From Neorhizobium lilium (GTDB lineage: Bacteria; Pseudomonadota; Alphaproteobacteria; Rhizobiales; Rhizobiaceae), in NCBI RefSeq assembly GCF_004053875.1, contig NZ_SBIP01000001.1, forward strand, positions 310,001 to 374,000: a stretch of 64,000 bases of DNA, read 5' to 3'. The position numbers were made by a program, and so were the translations under genes. Shown here one piece after another: positions 50,486 to 58,611 of this stretch. Position 1 is the first letter of the stretch; every line of letters starts with the position of its first letter. The notes beneath the pieces were generated by a model that was not told the origin of the DNA, did not search any database, and saw only the letters and a program-made list of their open reading frames with translations.

Positions 50486-50507
50486 TGATTTTTCGATATT
50501 ACAATCA
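50486..50507. promoter_or_regulatory. LysR-type binding-site candidate before pxpA
   Basis: TGATT (50486-50490) and AATCA (50503-50507) are inverted copies separated by 12 bp in an AT-rich part of the divergent gap. This is close to the T-N11-A form recognised by LysR proteins. Symmetry and position only. Confidence 0.35.
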
Positions 50508-50593
50508 AAAAACTACTATTTCACAAGGGGGCAAAGGTGCGACAAGATTTGTGCAACGCCGCAAAGACGGCTGCATAACAGGGGAACGATAGA

Positions 50594-51316
50594 ATGACCG
50601 TCACGTTGAATTGTGACATGGGGGAGAGCTTTGGCCTCTACAAGCTCGGAGACGACGCCAGCTTGATGCCATTGATCGACGCCGCAAACGTCGCTTGCGG
50701 CTTTCACGCCTCCGATCCGGATCATATGCGGAACACGGTGCTGAGCGCCAAGATGCACGGCGTCAAGGTTGGCGCCCATCCGTCGCTTCCCGATCTCCAG
50801 GGCTTCGGCCGTCGCGAGATGAAGATGAGCCGCCAGGAAATCGTCAACTCGGTGCTTTATCAGGTCGGCGCGCTCGTGGGCTTCCTCAAGGCAGAAGGTA
50901 TGGAGCTGAACCATATCAAGCCGCATGGCAGCCTCTACAGCATGGCGGCGCGGCAGGAAGAGGTCGCCCACGCCATCTGCGATGTCGCCGAGATCTACGG
51001 CGTGCCGCTGTTCGGCATGACCGCGACGTTTCACGAGACGATCTACACGCAGCGCGGCATCGAATTCGTCCCGGAATTCTACGCGGACCTCGAATATGCG
51101 CCGGGCGGCATCCTGATCGTCACCCGCGAACACCCGGCGATGGACCCGGATCTGATGGCTGAGCGCTGCGTCCGCGCCCTCACCGATGGAAAAGGCACTG
51201 CCCTTGACGGCAGCTTCTTCCCGGTCCGCTGCAAGACGATCTGCGTCCATTCCGACACGCCGAACGCGGTCGACATTGCCAGGACCGTGCGCAGCGCGAT
51301 CGCGCCTTGGCGTTGA
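50594..51316 (+). CDS. pxpA: 5-oxoprolinase subunit A (LamB/YcsF family)
   Basis: A 240-residue cytoplasmic protein. Family motifs are NCDMGESFGLYKLGDD at the N-terminus, ANVACGFHASDPDHM, VGAHPSLPDLQGFGRREM and HIKPHGSLY. PxpA with PxpB and PxpC hydrolyses 5-oxoproline (pyroglutamate) to glutamate using ATP. AGGGGA precedes the ATG. It is the first gene of an operon whose next genes encode a biotin carrier and biotin carboxylase, which the standard PxpABC enzyme does not use. The true substrate may therefore be another lactam or cyclic amide. Confidence 0.93.
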   Translation: MTVTLNCDMGESFGLYKLGDDASLMPLIDAANVACGFHASDPDHMRNTVLSAKMHGVKVGAHPSLPDLQGFGRREMKMSRQEIVNSVLYQVGALVGFLKAEGMELNHIKPHGSLYSMAARQEEVAHAICDVAEIYGVPLFGMTATFHETIYTQRGIEFVPEFYADLEYAPGGILIVTREHPAMDPDLMAERCVRALTDGKGTALDGSFFPVRCKTICVHSDTPNAVDIARTVRSAIAPWR

Positions 51317-51390
51317 AGTGATCGACAACCGCCCAAAAGGCGGTCTTAATGCCTGCATCCCCTTATTGTTTGCCTGATCCGGAGATCGAT

Positions 51391-51624
51391 ATGGCCCAGC
51401 TTCTCTCTCCCCTTCCCGGTACCTTCTACCGTAGCGCATCCCCAGATCAGCCACCATTCAAGGCTGACGGCGATGGCGTTGCGGTCGGCGACGTCATCGG
51501 CCTGATCGAGGTTATGAAATCCTTCCATGAGGTAAAGGCCGAGATCGCGGGTAAAAATATCCGCTTTGTCGCTGATAACGAGGACCCGGTCATGGCCGGC
51601 GCACCGCTGGCGGATCTCGACTGA
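51391..51624 (+). CDS. Stand-alone biotin carboxyl carrier protein
   Basis: A 77-residue protein consisting of just the biotinyl domain. The biotinylation motif is IEVMKSF with Lys43 as acceptor, preceded by a GDVIGL turn and followed by DPVMAGAPLADL. Housekeeping AccB is about twice as long and has an extra N-terminal region, so this is a dedicated carrier. The stop overlaps the carboxylase ATG (TGATG). It should shuttle carboxybiotin between the carboxylase encoded next and the PxpB/PxpC pair. Confidence 0.9.
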   Translation: MAQLLSPLPGTFYRSASPDQPPFKADGDGVAVGDVIGLIEVMKSFHEVKAEIAGKNIRFVADNEDPVMAGAPLADLD

Positions 51625-52988
51625 TGCTCAAGAAGCTCCTGATTGCCAATCGTGGGGAGATTGCAGTGCGCGTCATCCGCGCGGCACAGGATCTCGGCAT
51701 CGCGACGGTCGCAGTCTATTCCGCGGCGGATGCGGACGCATTGCATGTGCGGCTTGCCGACGAGGCCGTCAACATCGGCCCGCCCGCTGCCAAGAAATCC
51801 TATCTCAACATCGAAACGATCATTGCAGCGGCCATCGAAAAAGGCTGCGACAGCATCCATCCGGGCTACGGGTTCCTCGCTGAGAACGCAGGCTTTTCCG
51901 ATGCCGTGACGGCGGCAGGCCTCAGCTTCGTCGGGCCATCTGGCGACGCGATCCGGCTGATGGGTGACAAGGTGTCCGCCCGCACCGCGGCGGCTGCCGC
52001 CGGCGTACCCGTCGTTCCCGGCTCCACGGGACGGGTCGATGGCATCGAGGCAGGGCGCCATGTGCTGGAAGAAACCGGTTTTCCGGTAATGATCAAGGCT
52101 GCGGCGGGCGGTGGCGGGCGTGGTATCCGCATCGCCAATTCGTTAAGCGAATTCGAACAGGCCTTTCCGCAGGCGGAAGCCGAGGCGCTGGCCGCCTTCG
52201 GCGACGGTGGCCTCTACATGGAAAAGGTGATCGGCAAGGCGCGCCATATTGAGGTGCAGGTGCTGGCCGATGGAAAAGATGCAATCCACTGCTACGAGCG
52301 GGAGTGTTCGCTGCAGCGCCGCCGCCAAAAGGTGTGGGAAGAGGCGCCGTCCCGCTGCCTGTCAGACGCCCTGCGCGAAGAGCTTTGCGCCTCTGCAGTG
52401 GCGCTGGCCAAGGCCGTCAATTATTCCGGCGCCGGCACCGTTGAATATCTCTACGACGACGAAGCTGACCGCTTCTATTTCATCGAGATGAATACCCGCA
52501 TCCAGGTCGAGCATCCGGTAACGGAAGCGATCACCGGCATCGATCTCGTGGCGGAAATGCTGCGCATTGCCGGTGGCGAGCCTTTGCGGATCCGGCAGGG
52601 CGACGTGACGGTCAAGGGCCACGCCATCGAGGTCCGGCTGAATGCCGAGGATCCGGCCAAGGATTTTGCACCTTTCCCCGGCAAGATCGGCGACCTGCGC
52701 ATTCCAGGCGGTCCCGGCGTCCGCTTCGATTCCATGCTCTATAACGGTTATCAGGTGCCGCCATTCTACGATTCCCTGCTGGCCAAGCTCATCGTCCACG
52801 CCGATACCCGCGAAGCGGCGATCGTGCGGCTGACGCGTGCGCTGGGCGAACTCCAGATCGACGGCGTCAAGACCACCAAGCGGCTTTTCCTGGCTCTTGC
52901 TGCCGATCCTTCGGTCAAGGCCGGAGACGTGCATACCCGCTGGCTGGAAGGCTGGCTTCAAGACAACGCCAGGGCGCTTGCCGGCTGA
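51624..52988 (+). CDS. Biotin carboxylase
   Basis: A 454-residue enzyme of normal AccC length. It opens LKKLLIANRGEIAVRVIRAA. The ATP-grasp glycine loop is KAAAGGGGRGIRI and the active-site stretch is FIEMNTRIQVEHPVTEAITG. It carboxylates biotin on the carrier encoded just upstream, using ATP and bicarbonate. With the carrier and PxpB/PxpC, whose fold is related to the carboxyltransferase part of urea carboxylase, it would complete a split biotin-dependent carboxylase. Confidence 0.95.
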   Translation: MLKKLLIANRGEIAVRVIRAAQDLGIATVAVYSAADADALHVRLADEAVNIGPPAAKKSYLNIETIIAAAIEKGCDSIHPGYGFLAENAGFSDAVTAAGLSFVGPSGDAIRLMGDKVSARTAAAAAGVPVVPGSTGRVDGIEAGRHVLEETGFPVMIKAAAGGGGRGIRIANSLSEFEQAFPQAEAEALAAFGDGGLYMEKVIGKARHIEVQVLADGKDAIHCYERECSLQRRRQKVWEEAPSRCLSDALREELCASAVALAKAVNYSGAGTVEYLYDDEADRFYFIEMNTRIQVEHPVTEAITGIDLVAEMLRIAGGEPLRIRQGDVTVKGHAIEVRLNAEDPAKDFAPFPGKIGDLRIPGGPGVRFDSMLYNGYQVPPFYDSLLAKLIVHADTREAAIVRLTRALGELQIDGVKTTKRLFLALAADPSVKAGDVHTRWLEGWLQDNARALAG

Positions 52989-53000
52989 CAAGGAGGTTCG

Positions 53001-53876
53001 ATGTCGATACGCTTCAATTTCGGCGGTGACGAACATATCTTCGGCGAAGTGTCCGAAGATATGTCGCTCGCTTCATTCTTCACCGGCCTGTCGATGATCA
53101 ATGCGGTCCGGACAGCCGGCATCCGCGGCGTTACCGAGACGTGCCCGGCCAATGCCAGCTTCCAGATCCGCTTCGATCCGGACGTCATCGCCCCGCAGGA
53201 TCTGTTGAAGGAGCTGCAGTCGATGGAGGACGCGGCGTCGAAATCCGACGCGACGCTCAAGACCCGCATCATCGAGCTGCCGGTCTATTTCCAGGACCCC
53301 TGGACCCATGAAACGGAAATGCGCTTCCGCGAACGCCACCAGGATCCAAGCGCGACCGACCTCGAATATTCGGCGCGTATCAACGGCTATGCGACGATCG
53401 AGGAGTTCATCGCCGCCTATTCCGGCCAGCCGTGGTTCGTGTCAATGGTCGGTTTCGTCGCCGGCCTGCCCTGGCTCTACCAGATGGTCGAGCGCAAGAA
53501 GCAGATCGAGGCGCCGAAATATCTGCGCCCGCGTACCGACACGCCGAAGCTGACGGTCGGCCATGGCGGTTGTTTCGCGGCGATCTATTCGGTGCGCGGC
53601 GCCGGTGGCTACCAGATGTACGGCGTCACGCCCGCTCCGATTTACGACCCGACGCGTAAGGTTCGCTACCTCACCGAAGACATGGCGCTGTTCAAGCCGG
53701 GCGACATCGTCAAGTTCAAGGCGATCAACCGCGACGAATACGACGCTACGCTGGAAGAGATCGACGCCAACCGCTGGCAGCCGACGGTGCGCGACTGCTC
53801 GTTCAGCCTGACTGAGTTCAACCGCGACATGCTCGGCACCAATACCAACCTGATGGAGCTCCTCAATGGCCGTTAA
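53001..53876 (+). CDS. pxpB: 5-oxoprolinase subunit B (KipI / allophanate hydrolase subunit 1 family)
   Basis: A 291-residue protein, longer than the roughly 220 residues of Escherichia coli PxpB. Motifs include FGGDEHIFGEVSEDMSL at the start, ELPVYFQDPWTHETEMRFRE, FVSMVGFVAGLPWLYQM, KYLRPRTDTPKL and YGVTPAPIYDP. In this family it forms a heteromer with PxpC. The fold matches one half of the carboxyltransferase of urea carboxylase. AAGGAGG precedes the ATG. Its 3' end overlaps pxpC by 11 bp. Confidence 0.92.
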   Translation: MSIRFNFGGDEHIFGEVSEDMSLASFFTGLSMINAVRTAGIRGVTETCPANASFQIRFDPDVIAPQDLLKELQSMEDAASKSDATLKTRIIELPVYFQDPWTHETEMRFRERHQDPSATDLEYSARINGYATIEEFIAAYSGQPWFVSMVGFVAGLPWLYQMVERKKQIEAPKYLRPRTDTPKLTVGHGGCFAAIYSVRGAGGYQMYGVTPAPIYDPTRKVRYLTEDMALFKPGDIVKFKAINRDEYDATLEEIDANRWQPTVRDCSFSLTEFNRDMLGTNTNLMELLNGR

Positions 53877-54837
53877 GGTGATCACTCCCGGTCTTGCAAC
53901 CTCGGTGCAGGATCTCGGCCGTCCGGGCTACTACCATGTCGGCATCCCAGAGGGCGGCGGCATGGACCGGTTCGCTACACGCATCGCCAACCTTCTGGTC
54001 GGCAACGAGCCGCGTGAGGCGATTCTGGAGGCGACGTTCCTCGGACCGGAACTCGAATTTACCGCACCGGCCGTTGTTGCCGTCACCGGCGGCGAACTGC
54101 CACCGAAGGTCAACGGCGATGAACGCCCGACCTGGGAAAGCTTCAGTGTCAAGGCGGGCGACCGCCTGTCCTTCGGTTACCTGAAATCCGGCGCCCGCGC
54201 CTATATCGCGATTTCCGGCGGCATCGACGTGCCTGTCGTGCTCGGATCGCGCACGACTTATGTACTCGGCGCGCTTGGTGGCTTCGAAGGCCGCGTGTTG
54301 AAGGCAGGCGACGAGATCCCGGTTGGCACCGGCACCGGCACGCCCGGGCGTTCGCTGCCGGCGGAACTGCGCGGTGCCGGCCCCTCTTCCGTGGAATTGA
54401 GAATGCTGCCGGGCATCTATTGGCACCGCATCACCGAGGCTGCCGGCAAGCGCTTCTTCGAAGACACCTGGAAGGTGGCGCCCGAAGCAGACCGCATCGG
54501 CTATCGTTTCAAGGGAGGCACGCCGCTTGAATTTGTCGCCCGCGAGCAGCCCTTCGGCGCCGGTTCCGACCCATCCAACATCGTCGATGCATGCTATCCC
54601 TACGGCTCCGTGCAGGTGCCGAGCGGTACCGAACCGATCGTGCTGCACCGCGACGCGGTATCAGGCGGCGGCTACATGATGCTCGGCGTGGTGATTTCCG
54701 CCGACATGGACCGCATCGCCCAATTGCAGCCACACACACCGGCGCAGTTCGTGCCGGTGACGCTTGAACAAGCACTTGCAGCGCGGGCCGACCGCCGCAC
54801 AATGCTCGCTAAAGCAGAGGATTACCTGACCGCCTGA
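53866..54837 (+). CDS. pxpC: 5-oxoprolinase subunit C (KipA / biotin-dependent carboxyltransferase family)
   Basis: A 323-residue protein with the family opening KVITPGLATSVQDLGRPGYY, then GIPEGGGMDRFATRIANLLVGN, LEATFLGPELEF and YIAISGGIDVPVVLGSRTTY. It pairs with PxpB and forms the other half of the carboxyltransferase-like core. NCBI-type naming of this family as biotin-dependent carboxyltransferase is borne out here by the carrier and carboxylase genes in the same operon. A hairpin follows before the transporter genes. Confidence 0.93.
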   Translation: MAVKVITPGLATSVQDLGRPGYYHVGIPEGGGMDRFATRIANLLVGNEPREAILEATFLGPELEFTAPAVVAVTGGELPPKVNGDERPTWESFSVKAGDRLSFGYLKSGARAYIAISGGIDVPVVLGSRTTYVLGALGGFEGRVLKAGDEIPVGTGTGTPGRSLPAELRGAGPSSVELRMLPGIYWHRITEAAGKRFFEDTWKVAPEADRIGYRFKGGTPLEFVAREQPFGAGSDPSNIVDACYPYGSVQVPSGTEPIVLHRDAVSGGGYMMLGVVISADMDRIAQLQPHTPAQFVPVTLEQALAARADRRTMLAKAEDYLTA

Positions 54838-54849
54838 GGCGGCGGTAAG

Positions 54850-54878
54850 ACCCCGTGGAGGAGGATCATCTACGGGGT
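54850..54878 (+). terminator. Hairpin between pxpC and the transporter genes
   Basis: ACCCCGT (54850-54856) and ACGGGGT (54872-54878) form a perfect 7-bp stem with a 15-nt loop just after the pxpC stop. No T-run follows. With the 258-bp gap before the next gene, it may reduce read-through and set the ratio of enzyme to transporter. Confidence 0.4.
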
Positions 54879-55095
54879 GGGAGGGGTTCGGTCGGCCAAA
54901 GCCGGCCCTCCGCCGCGCCAGGCGACAACACCCGGCGCGCGCAACGACAAGACTACGCCGACAAACGGCGTGACTTTGGCATCCGAGTGGTCCGCAGAGA
55001 TCGCCGGAACCGACAGGGGAATATCGCGATTTTCGATCGGCCGTTTCACGGCCCGATGTCGCATGCCTTTCCGTCGGAAACAAGGAAAGGGGACT

Positions 55096-55848
55096 ATGGC
55101 TCATCTCAGCGCGGACAATATTTCGGTAGCCTTTGCAGGACTTAAGGCCCTGTCATCCGTGACGCTCGACATCAGGCCTGGCCAAATCAGCGGCCTGATC
55201 GGGCCTAATGGCGCGGGCAAGACGACCCTGGTCAACGTTCTGACCGGCTTCCAAATGCCAACGGAAGGATCGGTCAACCTTGATGGCAAGCCACTCACCA
55301 ACCTTAAGCCGCATCAGGTGAGGCGCCTAGGGATTGCCCGCACATTCCAGGGCGGCCGACTGTTTCGCGACCTAGCGGTGATCGACAATCTGGAGGTCAC
55401 CGGCGTTGGGCTTGGCATGAGCCGGCGCGCCGCCGTCGCCGAAGCAGAAGCCATGCTCGACTGGATCGGCATTTCGGCACTCGGCGGGCGCGCAGCCGGC
55501 ACCCTGCCCTATACCGACGAACGGCGCGTTGCGATCGGCCGTGCGTTGATGGGCCGACCTGCCTTCATCCTGCTCGACGAACCCGCCGCCGGCATGAGCG
55601 CTCAGGAAGCGACCGATCTGTCCAGCCTCGTCAAGCGCATCGCCCGCGATCTCGGCTGCGGCGTACTGATCATCGAACACAATGTCGGGCTCGTGCTTGG
55701 TCTCTGCGACCATATCGTCGTGCTCGATTCCGGCGCGGTCATCGAGGAGGGGACACCTACCGAGATCCGCCAAAGCGAAAAAGTCCGGCATGCCTATATG
55801 GGCACCGCTGCGGATACGGCCCTGCCGGTCGCGGAGGTGCTGCTATGA
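55096..55848 (+). CDS. Branched-chain-type ABC transporter ATPase (LivG-like)
   Basis: A 250-residue ATPase with Walker A GPNGAGKTT, Q-loop RTFQGGRLF, Walker B FILLDEPAAG and H-loop IIEHNVG. The signature region is LPYTDERRVAIGRAL, which departs from the usual LSxGQ; LivG-type proteins often vary here, but this one is unusual. AAAGGGGA lies before the ATG at 55096; in-frame codons upstream are not conserved in character. It overlaps the second ATPase gene by four bases (ATGA). Confidence 0.9.
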   Translation: MAHLSADNISVAFAGLKALSSVTLDIRPGQISGLIGPNGAGKTTLVNVLTGFQMPTEGSVNLDGKPLTNLKPHQVRRLGIARTFQGGRLFRDLAVIDNLEVTGVGLGMSRRAAVAEAEAMLDWIGISALGGRAAGTLPYTDERRVAIGRALMGRPAFILLDEPAAGMSAQEATDLSSLVKRIARDLGCGVLIIEHNVGLVLGLCDHIVVLDSGAVIEEGTPTEIRQSEKVRHAYMGTAADTALPVAEVLL

Positions 55849-56579
55849 GCCTGCTAGTCCTGGCTAATATCGAGGTCCGTTACGGCCGCCTTACTGCTGT
55901 CCGTGGCGTGTCGCTCTCCATCAAGGACGGCGACACAGTTTTTATCACAGGGCCGAACGGTGCCGGAAAGTCTTCGCTGCTCCGCGCCATCGCAGGGGTC
56001 ACGCCTGCTTCGAACGGCACGATCGATTTCGACGGCTACAACATCACCGGTAAGGCGCCGGAGGATATCGCCCGGCTCGGCTTCTCGATGGTGCCGGAAG
56101 GCCGAGATGTCTTCGGGTCGTTGACGATCGAGGAAAACCTCATGGTCGGCACCGGCATGAAGGCGAAGGATCGCGGCTGGAAGGCGAAGAGGGCCGAGGA
56201 CCTCGAGGCGGTCTACCAGACCTTCCCGATCCTGAAGGAACGCCGCCACGGCCAGGCTGGCTTGCTTTCAGGCGGCCAGCAGCAGATGCTCGTCATCGGC
56301 CGGGCGCTAATGACCAATCCGCGGCTGATTGCGATCGACGAACCGTCGCTGGGCCTGGCACCCAATATTACCGACCAGGTCTACGAGCGACTGATCGCGC
56401 TGCAGTCGTTAAGGGCGCTGACCCTGTTGATCGTCGAGCAAAGTTCCACTCGCGCCAATCTGGTCGGCGGGCGGATGCTGCTGATGCGTGGCGGCCAGAT
56501 CGTTCTCGACGGCGACGCCCGTGAACTCGGCAACAGCGCGGCGGTGCAGGCCGCTTATTTCGGTTACGAGGATCATTGA
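55845..56579 (+). CDS. Branched-chain-type ABC transporter ATPase (LivF-like)
   Basis: A 244-residue ATPase with Walker A GPNGAGKSS, a clean signature LLSGGQQQMLVIGRAL, Walker B LIAIDEPSLGLAP and the LivF marker FSMVPEGRDVFGSLTIEENL. It works as a heterodimer with the LivG-like subunit, whose own signature is degenerate, so this protein may supply the better ATP site. Confidence 0.93.
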   Translation: MSLLVLANIEVRYGRLTAVRGVSLSIKDGDTVFITGPNGAGKSSLLRAIAGVTPASNGTIDFDGYNITGKAPEDIARLGFSMVPEGRDVFGSLTIEENLMVGTGMKAKDRGWKAKRAEDLEAVYQTFPILKERRHGQAGLLSGGQQQMLVIGRALMTNPRLIAIDEPSLGLAPNITDQVYERLIALQSLRALTLLIVEQSSTRANLVGGRMLLMRGGQIVLDGDARELGNSAAVQAAYFGYEDH

Positions 56580-56580
56580 G

Positions 56581-57486
56581 ATGCTGCAGATCGTCTTCGA
56601 CTCCCTGTCGCTCGGCTCGCTCTATGCTCTCGGCGCGCTCGGGATCGCGCTGATCTTCGGGGTCATGCGGCTCGTCAACTTCGCCCATGGTGACGTCATT
56701 GCCTTCTCCATCTTCGCGCTTTTGTGGCCGTCGACCGATGCGATGGCGATCGTCTTTGCCGGCCAGTTGCCCTGGTACCTGCTGATCCCCTTCGTGCTTC
56801 TCGTCGGGGCCGGACTGTCGGTCCTTTGCGAAATCGTCGTCTTCCGCCGCTTCCGGCGCGCCAACCCGGCGACGATGATGATCGCCTCCTTCGCGCTCGG
56901 CTTCGTCATCCGCTATTTCCTGCTGATGCTGTTCACCAGCCGCCCGAAGTCGATCTCGCTCCTACCGATGCTGTCGCAACCTGTCGAGATTTTCGGGGCT
57001 CGTCTGCCGCTCCTGCAACTGATCACCATCATCGCCACCGTAATCATCCTCATCGGCCTGACGCTCTTCCTGCGCCGGACCCGCTTCGGCCTGGAAATGC
57101 GGGCGGCGGCTGAAAATTTCTCGATGGCGCGCATGCTGGGCATCCGCGCCAACCGGGTGATCATGGGAGCGTTTGCGCTTTCAGGAGCGCTGGCCGGTGC
57201 GATCGCCATGATCTTCGGCAGCCAGACCGGCACCGTCGATATCCAGATGGGCGCCTCGATCATGCTCATGGCCTTCATCGCCACCGTTATCGGCGGGCTT
57301 GGCAGCCTTGCGGGTGCCGTTCTGGCTGGCTTCCTCCTGGGTGCCGCCTCGGTGATCATGCAAGTCGTGCTGCCGGTCGATGCCCGTCCTTTCCGCGACG
57401 CCTTTGTCTATGGCGCCGTCATCCTCGTTCTCCTCTTTCGCCCGCAAGGTCTGATCGCCGCCCGCGGCACCAAGGAAAGGGTCTGA
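56581..57486 (+). CDS. Branched-chain-type ABC transporter permease (LivH-like)
   Basis: A 301-residue permease with eight or so helices. It opens IVFDSLSLGSLYALGALGIA, has the family motif MRLVNFAHGD and ends with VYGAVILVLLFRPQGL. The ATG follows the LivF stop by one base. It forms the membrane channel with the LivM-like subunit. Confidence 0.93.
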   Translation: MLQIVFDSLSLGSLYALGALGIALIFGVMRLVNFAHGDVIAFSIFALLWPSTDAMAIVFAGQLPWYLLIPFVLLVGAGLSVLCEIVVFRRFRRANPATMMIASFALGFVIRYFLLMLFTSRPKSISLLPMLSQPVEIFGARLPLLQLITIIATVIILIGLTLFLRRTRFGLEMRAAAENFSMARMLGIRANRVIMGAFALSGALAGAIAMIFGSQTGTVDIQMGASIMLMAFIATVIGGLGSLAGAVLAGFLLGAASVIMQVVLPVDARPFRDAFVYGAVILVLLFRPQGLIAARGTKERV

Positions 57487-57489
57487 TCC

Positions 57490-58572
57490 ATGACCGATGC
57501 CAGCCTCTCCACCCTTCCCCCAGCGCTTGCCAACCCGCGCAAACCCGCTCGGTTCGCGCTGGCCCGCCGGACTATCATCACGCCAATCCTCCTCTCGCTT
57601 CTGATCCTTGCCGTCGCCATCGTGACGGTGATGACCGGCTCGCGGCCTTTCAACCAGGCGATGATCGACATCATGGTGCGTGTCGTCCTCGTCGTTGGGC
57701 TTTATATCTTCATCGGCAATTCCGGCGTGCTCAGCTTCGGCCATATCGGCTTCACCTGCCTTGGCGCCTATGCTGCAGCGTGGCTGACGATCAACCCGCT
57801 GATGAAGAAGACCTCGCTGCCTGGGCTGCCGAGCTTCCTTCTCGAAGCCCGCCTTCCCTACTGGCAATCGGCGATCATCGCTGCACTCTTCGCGGGACTG
57901 GCGGCGTTGATCTTCGGCAAGGTGCTGATGCGGCTTTCAGGCATCGCCGCTTCGATCGCCACGTTTGCCGTGCTGGCGATGATTAACACCATCTATTCGA
58001 ACTGGGAGAGCGTCACCGGCGCAACGTCGTCGGTCGTCGGCATTCCGATCGTGCGCGTGATCTGGCCTTATGTGGGCGCGGCGATCGTTGCGATCTTCAT
58101 CGCCTGGGGCCATGCAATCTCCCGCTCCGGCCTTGCCTTGCGGGCCGCCCGCGACGAACCGACGGCGGCGGCCGCCTCCGGCGTCGATATCCCCAAGGAA
58201 CGCCTCATTGCCTTCGCCATTTCCGGCGTCATCATGGGTCTCGGCGGCGCCGCGACGGCCCATTCCATCGGCGTTGTGACACCCGATACTTTCTATCTCG
58301 GCCTCACCTTCATCACGCTCGCCATGCTCGTCGTTGGCGGCATGAGCAGTCTCTCCGGTGCGGTGATCGGAGTCCTGCTGCTTTCCGCCCTCATCCAGGC
58401 TCTGCGCTGGCTGGAGGCGGGCGTTCCGCTCGGGTCGACCACCTTTGCCCTTCCCAAGGGGCTTCAGGAGATCGCCCTCGGCGTCATCATGATTGTGATC
58501 CTCGCCCTGCGCCCGGCCGGCTTGATCGGCAATCGCGAGATCACGCTCTTCCGCGTCAACCGAAATAAATAA
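57490..58572 (+). CDS. Branched-chain-type ABC transporter permease (LivM-like)
   Basis: A 360-residue permease with the LivM motif LSFGHIGFTCLGAYAAA, the cytoplasmic loop LRAARDEPTAAAASGVD and late helices with GGMSSLSGAVIG. It starts 3 bp after the LivH stop. Length and order are normal for the family. Confidence 0.93.
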   Translation: MTDASLSTLPPALANPRKPARFALARRTIITPILLSLLILAVAIVTVMTGSRPFNQAMIDIMVRVVLVVGLYIFIGNSGVLSFGHIGFTCLGAYAAAWLTINPLMKKTSLPGLPSFLLEARLPYWQSAIIAALFAGLAALIFGKVLMRLSGIAASIATFAVLAMINTIYSNWESVTGATSSVVGIPIVRVIWPYVGAAIVAIFIAWGHAISRSGLALRAARDEPTAAAASGVDIPKERLIAFAISGVIMGLGGAATAHSIGVVTPDTFYLGLTFITLAMLVVGGMSSLSGAVIGVLLLSALIQALRWLEAGVPLGSTTFALPKGLQEIALGVIMIVILALRPAGLIGNREITLFRVNRNK

Positions 58573-58573
58573 C

Positions 58574-58594
58574 CGGCGGAGAGGAAAACCGCCG
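58574..58594 (+). terminator. Hairpin between permease and binding-protein genes
   Basis: CGGCGG (58574-58579) and CCGCCG (58589-58594) form a perfect 6-bp stem with a 9-nt loop in the 39-bp gap. Such hairpins before a binding-protein gene can protect its mRNA and raise its yield relative to the membrane subunits. Confidence 0.4.
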
Positions 58595-58611
58595 CAACAA
58601 AGGAGACGTCA

